Origin: an uncultured Bacillota bacterium
GTDB lineage: Bacteria; Bacillota; Clostridia; Christensenellales; UBA1242
NCBI GenBank assembly: GCA_949296805.1
Contig: CASFPO010000045.1
Location: 1 to 37,329, forward strand
Length of the DNA stretch: 37,329 nt
Reading direction: 5' to 3'
Positions 7,034-16,943 of this stretch are shown piece by piece (the first letter of the stretch is position 1; each line of letters starts with the position of its first letter). Below the pieces are notes generated by a model. The model had not been told where the DNA came from, searched no databases, and saw only the letters and a program-made list of their open reading frames with translations. The position numbers and the translations under genes were made by a program.

Positions 7034-8623
7034 TTATTTTGCAGTATCTGTTACCCTATTTTCTCTAATGACAACAACTTTAATTTGTCCTGGATATTGC
7101 ATTTCATTTTCAATTCGTTTTACAATATCTCTTGCTAGAACCACAGCCTCATTGTCACTAATTTGATCAGGTTTAACAATGATTCTTACCTCTCTACCAG
7201 CTTGAATGGCGTATGACTTTTCAACACCATTGAAATCATTGCAGATACTTTCAAGTTGCTGAAGCCTTTTGATATAATTTTCAAAACTTTCACGTCGTGC
7301 CCCAGGTCTTGAGCTTGAAATAGCATCAGCTATCTGAACGATTATCGCTTCTATACTTTGGAAAGGTACATCTCCGTGATGAGCATGAATACAATGAATA
7401 ACTGCATCAGACTCCTTGTATTTTTTGGCAAGGTCAATACCAATTGAAACATGTGTTCCTTCCATTTCGTGGTCCAAAGCTTTACCTATGTCATGAAGTA
7501 ATCCACCACGTTTTGCAACCGCAACATTGGCACCAAGTTCGGTAGCTAAAAGTCCGGCGATAATAGATGTTTCAATACTATGTTTCAAGCAATTTTGTCC
7601 ATAGCTTGTCCTAAATTTCAATCTACCTAGCACTTTTATAAGTTCTGGATTTAGATTGTAAATTCCAACATCATTGCAAGCATTTTCTCCAGCTTCTTTG
7701 ATAGATTTTTCTACTTCTTTTGTTGCTTTTAATACAACTTCTTCAATTCTACCAGGATGTATACGCCCATCAATAATAAGTTTTTCTAGACTTATTCTTG
7801 CTATTTCTCTTCTGATTGGATCAAAGCTTGAAATTGTAATTGTTTCAGGTGTATCGTCAACTATAAGTTCTACTCCTGTAGCACTTTCTATAGAACGGAT
7901 ATTACGCCCTTCTCGCCCTATAATTCTACCCTTCATATCATCATTAGGAAGAGCAACACTTGTAACCGTTGTTTCAGAAGTAAGGTCAGTAGCACACTTT
8001 TGAATTGCAGTAACCACGATATCTCGTGCAATCTTATCTCCGTTTTCCTTGGCTTCATCCTCAATTCGCTTAATAATTGCACCGGCATCTTTTTTAGCTT
8101 CTTCTGTTACATTTTCAAGTAATAAATCTTTAGCTTCTTTTTTGGTTAAACCAGAAATTTTTTCTAGTTTGTCAAGCATTTGCTCTTTAATTTCTTGATG
8201 TTCTTTAATTTGTTCTTTAAGTTGCAATTTGTTTTGTTCTAATAATTCTTTTTCATTTTCTAGTTGTAAAGACTTGTTATCTAAAGAAGATTCTTTTTTA
8301 GTTAAATACTCTTCTCTTTGGTCAAGTCTCTCTTCTTGTTTTTGAAGTTCGCCCCTTCTTTCTTTAACTTCATCATTTGCGTCATCTCTAATTTTTTGAG
8401 CTTGTTCTTTAGCTTCAATTAAAGATTCTTTTTTTATGCTTTTTGCTTCTGCATACGCCTCTTCAATTATCTTTACAGCATTTGATTTACTTTTATCAAG
8501 TTTTTTATTAACGACAATTTTATATACTATAGCTCCGAGTAAAGCACCTACAATAAGTGCAACAACTCCACTAACGACTCCGGCGGTAACAGCAACATCG
8601 CATAGTAAACTTAAACTATCCAT
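7034..8623 (-). CDS. rny: Ribonuclease Y
   Basis: Membrane-bound endoribonuclease that initiates mRNA decay in Firmicutes. The 529 residues show an N-terminal membrane helix (about 12-36), a long charged coiled coil (about 40-200), a KH RNA-binding domain with GREG at 236-239, and an HD metal phosphodiesterase domain with LLHDIGKALDHE (HD at 377-378). Length and domain order are normal for the family (B. subtilis about 520). The ATG is supported by AGGGG upstream (near 8631-8635). It has its own promoter (8661-8689) and terminator (6988-7018), so it forms a monocistronic unit downstream of tgt. Confidence 0.97.
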   Translation of the reverse strand: MDSLSLLCDVAVTAGVVSGVVALIVGALLGAIVYKIVVNKKLDKSKSNAVKIIEEAYAEAKSIKKESLIEAKEQAQKIRDDANDEVKERRGELQKQEERLDQREEYLTKKESSLDNKSLQLENEKELLEQNKLQLKEQIKEHQEIKEQMLDKLEKISGLTKKEAKDLLLENVTEEAKKDAGAIIKRIEDEAKENGDKIARDIVVTAIQKCATDLTSETTVTSVALPNDDMKGRIIGREGRNIRSIESATGVELIVDDTPETITISSFDPIRREIARISLEKLIIDGRIHPGRIEEVVLKATKEVEKSIKEAGENACNDVGIYNLNPELIKVLGRLKFRTSYGQNCLKHSIETSIIAGLLATELGANVAVAKRGGLLHDIGKALDHEMEGTHVSIGIDLAKKYKESDAVIHCIHAHHGDVPFQSIEAIIVQIADAISSSRPGARRESFENYIKRLQQLESICNDFNGVEKSYAIQAGREVRIIVKPDQISDNEAVVLARDIVKRIENEMQYPGQIKVVVIRENRVTDTAK

Positions 8624-8660
8624 TTCTGTCCCCTTTTATTTGGTAAAATCTACCATAATA

Positions 8661-8689
8661 AGTATACAATTATGCCAATGATTTGTCAA
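8661..8689 (-). promoter_or_regulatory. SigA promoter of rny
   Basis: Minus-strand TTGACA (8689-8684), 17-base spacer, TATACT (8666-8661). Transcription should start near 8654, giving a leader of about 30 bases. Confidence 0.8.
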
Positions 8690-8748
8690 ATAAATATAAG
8701 ACAAAAACAAAATTTATTAGTTTTAAGCGAGATTATATATACAAATGA

Positions 8749-9885
<1,137 letters not shown>

Positions 9886-9941
9886 CTACTTTACTTTCGT
9901 ACATATAGTTTTATGTCTTGCATAATAGTTAGCATATATAG

Positions 9942-10988
9942 TTATTTTATAAACATTGAGTCGCCAAAAGAGAAAAACCTATATTTACACTTGACTGCCT
10001 GCTGATAAATTTCCATAGTTTCATCATAGCCAGCAATGGCAGAAACAAGCATCAACAATGTGCTTTCAGGTAAATGAAAGTTTGTAATCAGTGCGTCAAC
10101 GATTTTAAATTTATATGAAGGGTAAATAAAAATATCTGTCTCTCGTTTTTGAGGCATAATGAAACCATGATTATCAGCACAACTTTCAAGAACTCTAACT
10201 GACGTTGTTCCTACAGCAATAATTCTTCTACCCTCTGACTTTGCTTGATTTATTTTATCAGCGTTTTCTTGAGTCATTTCTATAAATTCACTATGCATTT
10301 TATGATTTAGTATGTTATCTTCTTTAACTGGTCTAAATGTTCCTAACCCAACATGAAGAAGAACCTCTATAATCTCCGCACCCTTTTCTTTTATTTTTTC
10401 TAGTAATTCAGGTGTAAAATGAAGCCCTGCTGTTGGAGCGGCAGATGAGCCTTCAACCTTAGAATATACTGTTTGATATCGCTCCTTATCTTTTAGTTTT
10501 TCGTGGATGTATGGAGGAAGAGGCATCTGCCCCACCTCACTAAGACGGTCCTCAAACACGCCGTCAAATTCAAACTTGATTATACAACTGCCATAATCTT
10601 TTTTACTTTCAATAATGCAAGAGAGGTTTTGACTAAATGTTAGCTTCATCCCTTCTTTTAACCGCTTAAAAGGTTTTGATATAACTTCCCACTCTTTTAA
10701 ATTGATTCGTTTTTGAAGCAAAATTTCAATTTTTGCACCTGTATCTTTATAGCCAAATAATCTTGCGGGCAAAACTCTTGTATTATTGACTACAAGCACG
10801 TCGCCTTTGTTTAAATAGTCAATAATGTCTCGAAAATGTTTATGTTCAACAGTCTTTTGTTCTCTATCATAAATAAGCAATCTTGAGCTATCCCTAGGTT
10901 CTACTGGCGTTTGAGCTATCAAGTTTTCTGGCAAGTCATAATAATAACTACTTTTTAAAAATAAATCCTTATTATCTTTATTACTCAT
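9942..10988 (-). CDS. queA: S-adenosylmethionine:tRNA ribosyltransferase-isomerase
   Basis: Transfers and isomerises the ribosyl group of SAM onto preQ1-modified tRNA to form epoxyqueuosine. The 348 residues contain the family landmarks [12 protein letters not shown] at the N-terminus, [39 protein letters not shown] and [16 protein letters not shown]. Length is normal. It lies between ruvB and tgt in the classical ruvAB-queA-tgt order. The Shine-Dalgarno site is weak, so coupling to upstream translation in the operon may matter. The gap to tgt (65 bases) holds no clear promoter. Confidence 0.97.
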   Translation of the reverse strand: MSNKDNKDLFLKSSYYYDLPENLIAQTPVEPRDSSRLLIYDREQKTVEHKHFRDIIDYLNKGDVLVVNNTRVLPARLFGYKDTGAKIEILLQKRINLKEWEVISKPFKRLKEGMKLTFSQNLSCIIESKKDYGSCIIKFEFDGVFEDRLSEVGQMPLPPYIHEKLKDKERYQTVYSKVEGSSAAPTAGLHFTPELLEKIKEKGAEIIEVLLHVGLGTFRPVKEDNILNHKMHSEFIEMTQENADKINQAKSEGRRIIAVGTTSVRVLESCADNHGFIMPQKRETDIFIYPSYKFKIVDALITNFHLPESTLLMLVSAIAGYDETMEIYQQAVKCKYRFFSFGDSMFIK

Positions 10989-11038
10989 TTTTTACCAACT
11001 TTTAATAACTTATAGTGCCATATAATTTGCCTATAAAA

Positions 11039-12049
11039 CTAAATATTTTTTGTATAAGGCAAACCAAAATGCTTATAGGCAGGCTCTAGCGCTACTCTTC
11101 CTCGTGGCGTTCTTGAAATAAACCCAAGCTGTAAGAGATAAGGCTCGTATACATCTTCGATAGTAGTTGCATCCTCACTTATTGTAGCAGATAAAGTATC
11201 AAGCCCAACAGGTCCACCATCAAACTTGTTGATAATAGACATCATAATTTTTCTATCAATAGTGTCTAGACCTAAATCATCTATCTCCATAATTTGCAAG
11301 GTTTTATTAGCTATTTCTTTAGTTACATACCCCTGCCCTAATACCTGTGCATAATCACGCACTCGTTTTAACAATCTATTTGCAATTCTTGGAGTTCCAC
11401 GAGACCTTTTTGCAATTTCAATACTTGCATTTTCATCCATCTTGACTCCAAGAATATTTGCCGAGCGTTTTAAAATTATTGCTAATTCTTCGGTTGTATA
11501 TAACTCTAGACGGCAAATAACTCCAAACCTATCTCTTAGTGGGTTTGTTAACATTCCTGCTCTTGTAGTAGCACCAATTAAAGTAAAAGGTTTTATTTTC
11601 AGTCGCATATTCCTTGCTGACGGCCCCTTACCTACAATAAAGTCAAGGGCAAAATCTTCCATAGCTGGATACAAAATCTCTTCCACCGTTTTATTAAGTC
11701 TATGTATTTCATCTATAAACAAAACATCATTTTGATTAAGATTGGTAAGGATTGCAGCAAGGTCGGCAGCGTGTTCTATTGCTGGACCTGAGGTCACTTT
11801 AAATTGTGCACCTAATTCATTTGCAATAATATGCGATAAAGTTGTTTTTCCAAGCCCTGGAGGCCCATAAAGTAGCACATGGTCAAGACTTTCTTTTCTT
11901 GCTTTTGCAGCTTTGATATATACAGAAAGCGACTCTTTTACCTTAGTTTGTCCTATATATTCATCAAAGGTAGTAGGACGCAAAGAATTTTCAATTTCAG
12001 CATCTGTAAGGTTTTTCGTGCTGGTAATAAAACGTTCACTATCTTCCAT
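11039..12049 (-). CDS. ruvB: Holliday junction branch-migration ATPase RuvB
   Basis: Hexameric AAA+ motor that drives branch migration of Holliday junctions with RuvA. The 336 residues show Walker A GPPGLGKT (62-69), Walker B FIDEIH (Asp113, Glu114), sensor 1 [10 protein letters not shown], and the C-terminal winged-helix domain ending [13 protein letters not shown]. Its start overlaps the ruvA stop by one base (TAATG), a classic translational coupling. Length is normal for the family. Confidence 0.98.
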   Translation of the reverse strand: MEDSERFITSTKNLTDAEIENSLRPTTFDEYIGQTKVKESLSVYIKAAKARKESLDHVLLYGPPGLGKTTLSHIIANELGAQFKVTSGPAIEHAADLAAILTNLNQNDVLFIDEIHRLNKTVEEILYPAMEDFALDFIVGKGPSARNMRLKIKPFTLIGATTRAGMLTNPLRDRFGVICRLELYTTEELAIILKRSANILGVKMDENASIEIAKRSRGTPRIANRLLKRVRDYAQVLGQGYVTKEIANKTLQIMEIDDLGLDTIDRKIMMSIINKFDGGPVGLDTLSATISEDATTIEDVYEPYLLQLGFISRTPRGRVALEPAYKHFGLPYTKNI

Positions 12050-12642
12050 TATCCCTTATACCCCCTTAATGATTTTGATATTATCTCTTCTGCAGTAGCA
12101 TTATTTGACGCATTAGAGCGTGCCAGCATATACGCCTCATTTTTAGAAATTCCTAAGCTAATAAGAGTATCAGTAGCCATTTGAACAGCATCTTCGTCAT
12201 AATTAATATCAAAGGAATTTTCGTCATTGACTGACAACATCATATCTAGTTTATCTTTTAATTCTAAGCATAACCTTTCAGCTGTTTTTTTGCCTAATCC
12301 TTTAATTTTTGATAGTAATTTAACATCCTCTTTTGCTATTGCTGTTGTAAGGTCAGATAAGCTTAACCCTGAGAGTATTGTGATTGCCAGTTTAGGACCA
12401 ATGCCACTAACAGTAATGAGTTTGTTAAATAGATTTCGCTCTTCAATATTTGAAAAGCCGAATAGAGATATCCCATCCTCTCTCACTGACATATATGTAA
12501 AAATTTTAGTTCTTTCTCCTTCAAACGGCAAGCTAACTAAAGTGTTATTAGAAACAGAAAGTTCAAAGCCCACACCATTAACATCAAGTATAAGCAAATT
12601 TTCTTTTTTCTCTTCTATAACACCAACTAAAAATGAAATCAT
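12049..12642 (-). CDS. ruvA: Holliday junction DNA-binding protein RuvA
   Basis: Tetrameric protein that binds four-way junctions and loads RuvB. The 197 residues begin with the OB-type domain ([25 protein letters not shown] is split here by position 1-25), followed by helix-hairpin-helix motifs including [14 protein letters not shown] and [13 protein letters not shown], and a C-terminal RuvB-binding three-helix domain. It lies 19 bases downstream of ruvC and is coupled to ruvB by a one-base overlap. Confidence 0.97.
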   Translation of the reverse strand: MISFLVGVIEEKKENLLILDVNGVGFELSVSNNTLVSLPFEGERTKIFTYMSVREDGISLFGFSNIEERNLFNKLITVSGIGPKLAITILSGLSLSDLTTAIAKEDVKLLSKIKGLGKKTAERLCLELKDKLDMMLSVNDENSFDINYDEDAVQMATDTLISLGISKNEAYMLARSNASNNATAEEIISKSLRGYKG

Positions 12643-12661
12643 TTTTTACCCCTATAGAATT

Positions 12662-13150
12662 TTATACTTTGTTTTGATTTAAACTAGGACTAGTTTGGCT
12701 GTGGCAAATTGCTACTGCGAGTGCATCAGCTGTGTCATCCGGTTTAGGTATTTCGTTAAGGTTTAAAATTGCTTTTACCATATATTGAACTTGTGCCTTT
12801 TCTGCTCGACCCTGCCCTGTTAATGCCTGTTTAATCTGAAGAGGCGTGTATTCATAAATATTGCCACAATACTTTTGACATGCAAGCACTATCACACCCC
12901 TAGCTTGTGCTACCTGAATTATAGTTTTTTGATTTTTAAAGTAAAACAGCTCTTCAATAGCGACCACATCTGGTTTGTATTTATCAAACAAAAATTTAAG
13001 GCTAGCATCTATAGCTTCTAGTCTAACAGGAAGACTGTTATCTTTTGGAGTTGTAATCGCTCCGTAATCGACCACCATATTGCTTTTTGAGGTGTCAATA
13101 ATTCCATATCCAATAATAGCATAACCTGGATCAATACCTAAAATAACCAT
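12662..13150 (-). CDS. ruvC: Holliday junction resolvase RuvC
   Basis: Endonuclease that cuts Holliday junctions processed by RuvAB. The 162 residues carry the RNase H-like acidic quartet: Asp7 (GIDPGY), Glu66 (IEELFY), and Asp139/Asp142 (PDDTADALAVAICH). Length matches the family and the Met start aligns with other RuvC N-termini. There is no ribosome-binding site: only six bases separate the -10 box from the ATG, so the message is predicted to be leaderless. It heads the ruvC-ruvA-ruvB-queA-tgt unit. Confidence 0.97.
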   Translation of the reverse strand: MVILGIDPGYAIIGYGIIDTSKSNMVVDYGAITTPKDNSLPVRLEAIDASLKFLFDKYKPDVVAIEELFYFKNQKTIIQVAQARGVIVLACQKYCGNIYEYTPLQIKQALTGQGRAEKAQVQYMVKAILNLNEIPKPDDTADALAVAICHSQTSPSLNQNKV

Positions 13151-13156
13151 AAATAT

Positions 13157-13185
13157 ATTTTAACTTATTCATATGGCAATGTCAA
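13157..13185 (-). promoter_or_regulatory. SigA promoter of ruvC operon, predicted leaderless start
   Basis: Minus-strand TTGACA (13185-13180), 17-base spacer, TAAAAT (13162-13157). The A of the ruvC ATG is at 13150, seven bases beyond the -10, so the transcript should begin at the start codon itself. Confidence 0.8.
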
Positions 13186-13204
13186 ATTAATAACTGCAAA
13201 TTTT

Positions 13205-13234
13205 AAAAACAAAAAAGTATGGTTGCCCATACTT
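13205..13234 (-). terminator. Intrinsic terminator of yebC
   Basis: An 8-bp stem AAGTATGG/CCATACTT (13215-13222 with 13227-13234, four-base loop) followed on the minus strand by a T-rich tract (about 13216-13205). It lies 63 bases after the yebC stop and upstream of the ruvC promoter. Confidence 0.85.
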
Positions 13235-13297
13235 AAGTGTACTACATTCTTTATGCCAAAGTATTTTTTGTTTTAAGCCTTACTAAATAAGTCAATA

Positions 13298-14020
13298 TTA
13301 CATCTCAACATTATGGCTAACGGTTTGAACATCATCTAAATCTTCCAATGCGTCTATCATCTTAGTAAATTTAGAGAGTTTTTCTTCGTCAAGTTCAATG
13401 TAACTGTCTGGCACTAACATTGTTTCAGCATTAATAACATTATATCCTGCACTTTTTAGCTCTTCACTAAGCTTATTATGTTCATTTTGTTTACAAATAA
13501 CTTCAAAATAATCATCATATTCAACAAAATCAACTGCTCCTAAATCAAGAGCAAGCATCATAAGTTCATCGGCATCAATATTTTCTGTTTTTTCTACCTC
13601 AACAATTCCTTTTCTTTGGAAGAGATAACTTACGCACCCTGTTGAGCCAAGCGAACCTCCAAACTTATCAAAAGTATGCCTTACATCGCCTGCTGTTCTA
13701 TTTTTATTATCTGTCAAACATTCTACGATTACAGCAGAACCGCCACTGCCATATCCTTCATATACACAACTTTCATAATTGATTCCTGACAACTCTCCAG
13801 CTGCTTTTTTAATACTTCGCTCAATGGTGTCATTTGGCATATTGTTTTGTTTGGCTTTAGCAATGATATCCTTTAATTTTGGGTTAGAAACAGGGTCAGA
13901 GCCACCATTTTTAACGCATACAGCTATTTCTCGTCCTATTTTTGTAAAAATCTTACCTCTTGCTGCATCGCTTTTCCCTTTTCGTGCTTGAATATTATGC
14001 CATTTGGAATGTCCCGACAT
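13298..14020 (-). CDS. yebC: YebC/TACO1-family protein
   Basis: A 240-residue cytosolic protein of the YebC/TACO1 family, recognised by [16 protein letters not shown] at the N-terminus, the [19 protein letters not shown] stretch, [17 protein letters not shown] and the [14 protein letters not shown] motif. Members were long annotated as transcriptional regulators; newer work links them to translation, particularly relief of proline-rich stalls. Here it is a one-gene unit with a strong promoter (14057-14085), AAGGAG before the ATG and a terminator. It sits just before the ruvCAB operon, a common neighbour. Confidence 0.95.
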   Translation of the reverse strand: MSGHSKWHNIQARKGKSDAARGKIFTKIGREIAVCVKNGGSDPVSNPKLKDIIAKAKQNNMPNDTIERSIKKAAGELSGINYESCVYEGYGSGGSAVIVECLTDNKNRTAGDVRHTFDKFGGSLGSTGCVSYLFQRKGIVEVEKTENIDADELMMLALDLGAVDFVEYDDYFEVICKQNEHNKLSEELKSAGYNVINAETMLVPDSYIELDEEKLSKFTKMIDALEDLDDVQTVSHNVEM

Positions 14021-14056
14021 ATTTGTACTCCTTTTTTATTCTATATTTTCCATAAA

Positions 14057-14085
14057 AGTATAATAAATTAATTTATGTATGTCAA
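14057..14085 (-). promoter_or_regulatory. SigA promoter of yebC
   Basis: Minus-strand TTGACA (14085-14080), 17-base spacer, TATACT (14062-14057). The predicted start near 14050 gives a leader of about 30 bases with AAGGAG before the ATG. Confidence 0.8.
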
Positions 14086-14094
14086 ATAAATAAG

Positions 14095-14832
14095 CTAAAA
14101 TTCATCTTTATGTAACTCATACATAATAATAGAGCCTGCGATGGAGGCGTTTAAACTTTCAACATTATTTTTCATAGGCAATGCTACAGAATACTTGCAT
14201 AAGCTTGAAAGCTCTTGAGACACTCCGTGACCTTCATTGCCAATAACTATGCCTTTTGTACCTGACAAATTAAAAGTAAATATGTTCTTTCCATACATAT
14301 CAGCTTTAATGAGTGGTAAATTATATTTTTTTACTAGCTCTATAAACTCTTCTTTTGAAGTTTCCATAACTCGTGTTTGAAAAATTGTACCTACACTACT
14401 TCGAATAAGCTTTGTGTTTGTTACATTGACGCTTTCTACTAAATAAACATACTTTATTCCACAAGCACAAGCTGTTCTGATTAATGTACCCACATTCCCT
14501 GGGTCTTGCAAACCATCTATTACAAGGAAGTCGGATTTAGGCTCAATTACCATATTTGGTAGGTATTCTGTTATGCATACTACTCCCTGTGGTGTTTTAT
14601 TGTCTGATAACATCTCAATCGCAATATGCGTTGTAGTATAAATTATTGCTTGGTAATCTTGAAAAATTTTTTCAAATTCATCTACTTTATCATTTTGGAT
14701 AAGGATATATTTTGGTTTAACGCCTACCTTTAGAGCATCCTTTATAATTTTTATATTATCCAAAAAAAGCAAACAACTATTACGTTTTTGCTTTTTAAGT
14801 TCTTTTATAAAATTTTTACTTGCATTTTGCAT
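14095..14832 (-). CDS. TrmH/SpoU-family RNA 2'-O-methyltransferase
   Basis: SAM-dependent methyltransferase of the knotted SPOUT class, probably acting on the 2'-hydroxyl of an rRNA or tRNA nucleotide. The 245 residues have an N-terminal substrate-binding domain and the three SpoU motifs: DGLQDPGNVGTLIRTA, GNEGHGVS and LPMKNNVESLNASIAGSI. The first overlaps a conserved asparagine/arginine pair. It starts at the last base of rplT, so it belongs to the infC-rpmI-rplT operon, a common clostridial arrangement. The exact modified position cannot be told from sequence. Confidence 0.92.
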   Translation of the reverse strand: MQNASKNFIKELKKQKRNSCLLFLDNIKIIKDALKVGVKPKYILIQNDKVDEFEKIFQDYQAIIYTTTHIAIEMLSDNKTPQGVVCITEYLPNMVIEPKSDFLVIDGLQDPGNVGTLIRTACACGIKYVYLVESVNVTNTKLIRSSVGTIFQTRVMETSKEEFIELVKKYNLPLIKADMYGKNIFTFNLSGTKGIVIGNEGHGVSQELSSLCKYSVALPMKNNVESLNASIAGSIIMYELHKDEF

Positions 14833-15173
14833 TATTTAACTTGTCCTACAAGAGCAGCAAAAGTTTCAGGCTCTCTTACTGCCATATCTGCAAGAACTTT
14901 TCTGTTTAAGTCAATTCCTTTATTCTTTAGTCCTGCTATGAATTTTGAATAAGAAATTCCATTTTGTCTGCACCCTGCATTGATACGAGTTATCCAAAGA
15001 GATCTGAAATTTCTTTTCTTTAATCTGCGACCAATATATGCATATTGACCACTTCTCATAACCTGTTGTTTTGCTGTTCTATAAAGGTTAGACTTTGCAC
15101 CTCTATAACCTTTTGTGCTTTTTAATATAGAACGACGCTTTTTTACTGCATTAACGGCTCTTTTAACTCTCAT
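14832..15173 (-). CDS. rplT: Ribosomal protein L20
   Basis: 113-residue large-subunit protein, highly basic in its N-terminal half ([20 protein letters not shown]), with the typical [20 protein letters not shown] segment. It is an early-assembly 23S rRNA binder and, in B. subtilis, the repressor of its own operon through the infC leader. AGGAGG lies seven bases before the ATG. It ends one base into the downstream methyltransferase gene. Confidence 0.98.
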   Translation of the reverse strand: MRVKRAVNAVKKRRSILKSTKGYRGAKSNLYRTAKQQVMRSGQYAYIGRRLKKRNFRSLWITRINAGCRQNGISYSKFIAGLKNKGIDLNRKVLADMAVREPETFAALVGQVK

Positions 15174-15183
15174 TTTATACCTC

Positions 15184-15378
15184 CTACTTTGCTAAAAGGG
15201 ATTTAATGTTTTGTTCATTTTGTCCTGAAATATATGATCCCTTTCTTAATTTTCTCTTGTTAGATTGTGATTTCTTTGTGAGGAAGTGTCCCTTTCCTGG
15301 TCTAGCAAACTTAACGTTGCCATTAGCAGTTAAATGAAAACGTTTTTTGCATCCGCTGTGCGTTTTTTGTTTTGGCAT
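15184..15378 (-). CDS. rpmI: Ribosomal protein L35
   Basis: 64-residue basic large-subunit protein, recognised by [20 protein letters not shown] at the N-terminus and the lysine-rich middle. It sits between infC and rplT, the invariant bacterial order. AAGGAG precedes the ATG; ten bases separate its stop from rplT, and the rplT ribosome site lies in that gap. Confidence 0.98.
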   Translation of the reverse strand: MPKQKTHSGCKKRFHLTANGNVKFARPGKGHFLTKKSQSNKRKLRKGSYISGQNEQNIKSLLAK

Positions 15379-15392
15379 AACTAATTCTCCTT

Positions 15393-15908
15393 TTACTTTG
15401 TTTTCTTTGGATTGACAACTACAAAGATATTTTTTCCTAGAAGTTCAGGCTCTTTGTCTATTGCACCAAACTCACTTAAGCGAGAGCAGAAGTCTTTTAC
15501 AACTTCAATTGCTTTTTTAACATATGCCTGTTCTCTGCCTTTCATCCTTAATGTGACTTTTACTTTATTCCCTTCCTGTAAAAATTTAGTGGCACTTGCT
15601 ACTCTGTAGGCTATATCATGTTCCTCAATAGTCATTGAAAGACGCACTTCTTTGATTTCAACAATCTTTTGTGCTTTTTTAATCTCTTTATCTTTCTTTA
15701 ACGAGTCGTATTTAAATTTGCCATAGTCTAAAATTTTACAAACTGGAGGATTTGTACCGCCAGACATAAGAACTAAATCCAGTCCCTTTTCTTCAGCAAT
15801 AGATAAAGCTGTTTCTTTTGCAACAATTCCTAATTGTTCTCCGTTTTCTCCTATTAAACGAACTTGACTTGCATTAATTTGTTCGTTTATCAATAATTCC
15901 TTAAAAAT
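15393..15908 (-). CDS. infC: Translation initiation factor IF-3, AUU start
   Basis: Binds the 30S subunit, blocks premature 50S joining and proofreads the start codon. The body contains the N-domain (INEQIN...VRLIGENGEQLG), the lysine-rich linker, and the C-domain (KEVRLSMTIEEHD, GNKVKVTLRMKGRE). I place the start at ATT (15908-15906): AAAAGGGG (15925-15918) lies nine bases upstream, and the resulting N-terminus MFKELLINEQI aligns without gaps to B. subtilis MSKDMLVNEGI. A TTG at 15893 is the alternative (166 rather than 171 residues). A non-canonical AUU start is the known basis of IF-3 autocontrol in E. coli. Confidence 0.93.
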   Translation of the reverse strand: MFKELLINEQINASQVRLIGENGEQLGIVAKETALSIAEEKGLDLVLMSGGTNPPVCKILDYGKFKYDSLKKDKEIKKAQKIVEIKEVRLSMTIEEHDIAYRVASATKFLQEGNKVKVTLRMKGREQAYVKKAIEVVKDFCSRLSEFGAIDKEPELLGKNIFVVVNPKKTK

Positions 15909-15929
15909 AGTTGTAATCCCCTTTTAAAT

Positions 15930-15961
15930 AAAAAATTGATGGAAGCATAAAATTCCACCAA
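15930..15961 (-). terminator. Attenuator terminator in the infC leader
   Basis: On the minus strand TTGGTGGAA (15961-15953) pairs with TTCCATCAA (15944-15936), nine pairs including one G-U, with an eight-base loop, followed by six T (15935-15930). It ends only a few bases before the infC ribosome site, as expected for a premature terminator controlling the operon. Confidence 0.8.
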
Positions 15962-16079
15962 AACTAATACTAAATAAAGCATAGAGTTAAATAGATTAAC
16001 ATAACTATGTTTTTAATAATTAAGTTTTTACCATATCAAGCTTTTGCCGATCGGTGAGAAATGGAATTTCTACTTTCTT
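15930..16079 (-). ncRNA. infC-rpmI-rplT leader, probable L20 leader
   Basis: About 170 bases separate the predicted transcription start (near 16079) from infC. The leader contains a perfect hairpin AGAAAT-tcc-ATTTCT (16057-16071), a CCGATCGG element (16047-16054) and the terminal attenuator. In B. subtilis the same operon is repressed by L20 binding its leader and promoting termination. Position and architecture fit that class, but I could not match its consensus base by base. Confidence 0.6.
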
Positions 16080-16085
16080 GCTAGT

Positions 16086-16114
16086 ATAATAGCATATCAC
16101 AATAACATTGTCAA
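16086..16114 (-). promoter_or_regulatory. SigA promoter of the infC operon
   Basis: Minus-strand TTGACA (16114-16109), 17-base spacer, TATTAT (16091-16086). It lies just beyond the stop of the upstream membrane protein gene. Confidence 0.85.
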
Positions 16115-16123
16115 CTGTTTTTA

Positions 16124-16687
16124 CTAAATTTTAAAAAATTTATTTAAAAATTTGCCTAAATTTAATATAATTCTATTGGAGTTTTTTAAAGCACTCTCTT
16201 TCATAATCGCTTTAAAAAAGATCGTTATGCCTGCAATAAAGGCGGAAGTTAAAATAGAAATCAACATAATTGCACTGGCGTTGTCTATATTATTTGACAG
16301 AGCTACCACTATGCATGTTCCACCTGCGCCGCAAAGCGTACTACAAATATCTCCCACCACATCGGCACAAAAGGAACAAACCTTTTCTGAATGCATACAT
16401 AATTTTAAAGCTATGTCAGCTCCTGCTTTTTTCTCTTCAGCCCATAATTTAAAAGTATCTAAATCAGCCGAGGCGACAGCAATCCCGAGCATATCAAAAA
16501 TTACCGCTATGATAATAAATAAAATTATACATAGAATTGCTATTGTAACACCCATTTTAGAAAGAATAGTTTGACTGATAAAACCAAAAAATATTGACAT
16601 ACAAACCGCTACAAAAAACATTCTAAAAGCCCAAATATATTTTTTAGTTTTAAATGATTGACTATTGATTTTTAGTTGTTTTTTCAC
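16124..16687 (-). CDS. CorB/CNNM-like small membrane protein
   Basis: A 187-residue integral membrane protein with three clear hydrophobic segments (about 17-42, 45-72 and 136-163) and a basic N-terminus. The layout, with a long loop of small and charged residues after the second helix (ASADLDTFKLWAEEKKAGADIA), resembles the membrane part of CorB/CNNM-type magnesium/cobalt transport proteins without CBS domains. This is a family resemblance from memory, not a proven match. The start is GTG (16687) and no Shine-Dalgarno site is visible, so the start is uncertain. It lies after xseB and before the infC promoter. Confidence 0.6.
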   Translation of the reverse strand: MKKQLKINSQSFKTKKYIWAFRMFFVAVCMSIFFGFISQTILSKMGVTIAILCIILFIIIAVIFDMLGIAVASADLDTFKLWAEEKKAGADIALKLCMHSEKVCSFCADVVGDICSTLCGAGGTCIVVALSNNIDNASAIMLISILTSAFIAGITIFFKAIMKESALKNSNRIILNLGKFLNKFFKI

Positions 16688-16715
16688 ATAGTAATATATG
16701 ATAAGAGGTAATATT

Positions 16716-16940
16716 CTATGAATTAACTTCTTCTATTCCATTGATGGTCTCTTTAATTTCTGTCAATTTTCCCTTTGCCCTATCAAGTTCTTTATAACAA
16801 ACAGTCATAAGTGCTTTAGCCTTTTCAAGCATTTGAAGGGCTTGCTCCATAGGAAGAGTACCGCTTTCTATCTTCATAACTATATCGCCAAGCTCTTTTA
16901 CTGCTTCTTCATATGAAACCTTGGTATCTTTACTGCTCAT
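16716..16940 (-). CDS. xseB: Exodeoxyribonuclease VII small subunit
   Basis: 74-residue helical hairpin protein that binds several copies per XseA to form the single-strand-specific exonuclease. The family signature is visible as SYEEAVKELGDIVMKIESGTL followed by LEKAKALMTVCYKEL (first stretch spans residues 9-29). It starts three bases after the xseA stop, so the two subunits are translated from one message. Confidence 0.95.
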   Translation of the reverse strand: MSSKDTKVSYEEAVKELGDIVMKIESGTLPMEQALQMLEKAKALMTVCYKELDRAKGKLTEIKETINGIEEVNS

Positions 16941-16943
16941 AAT

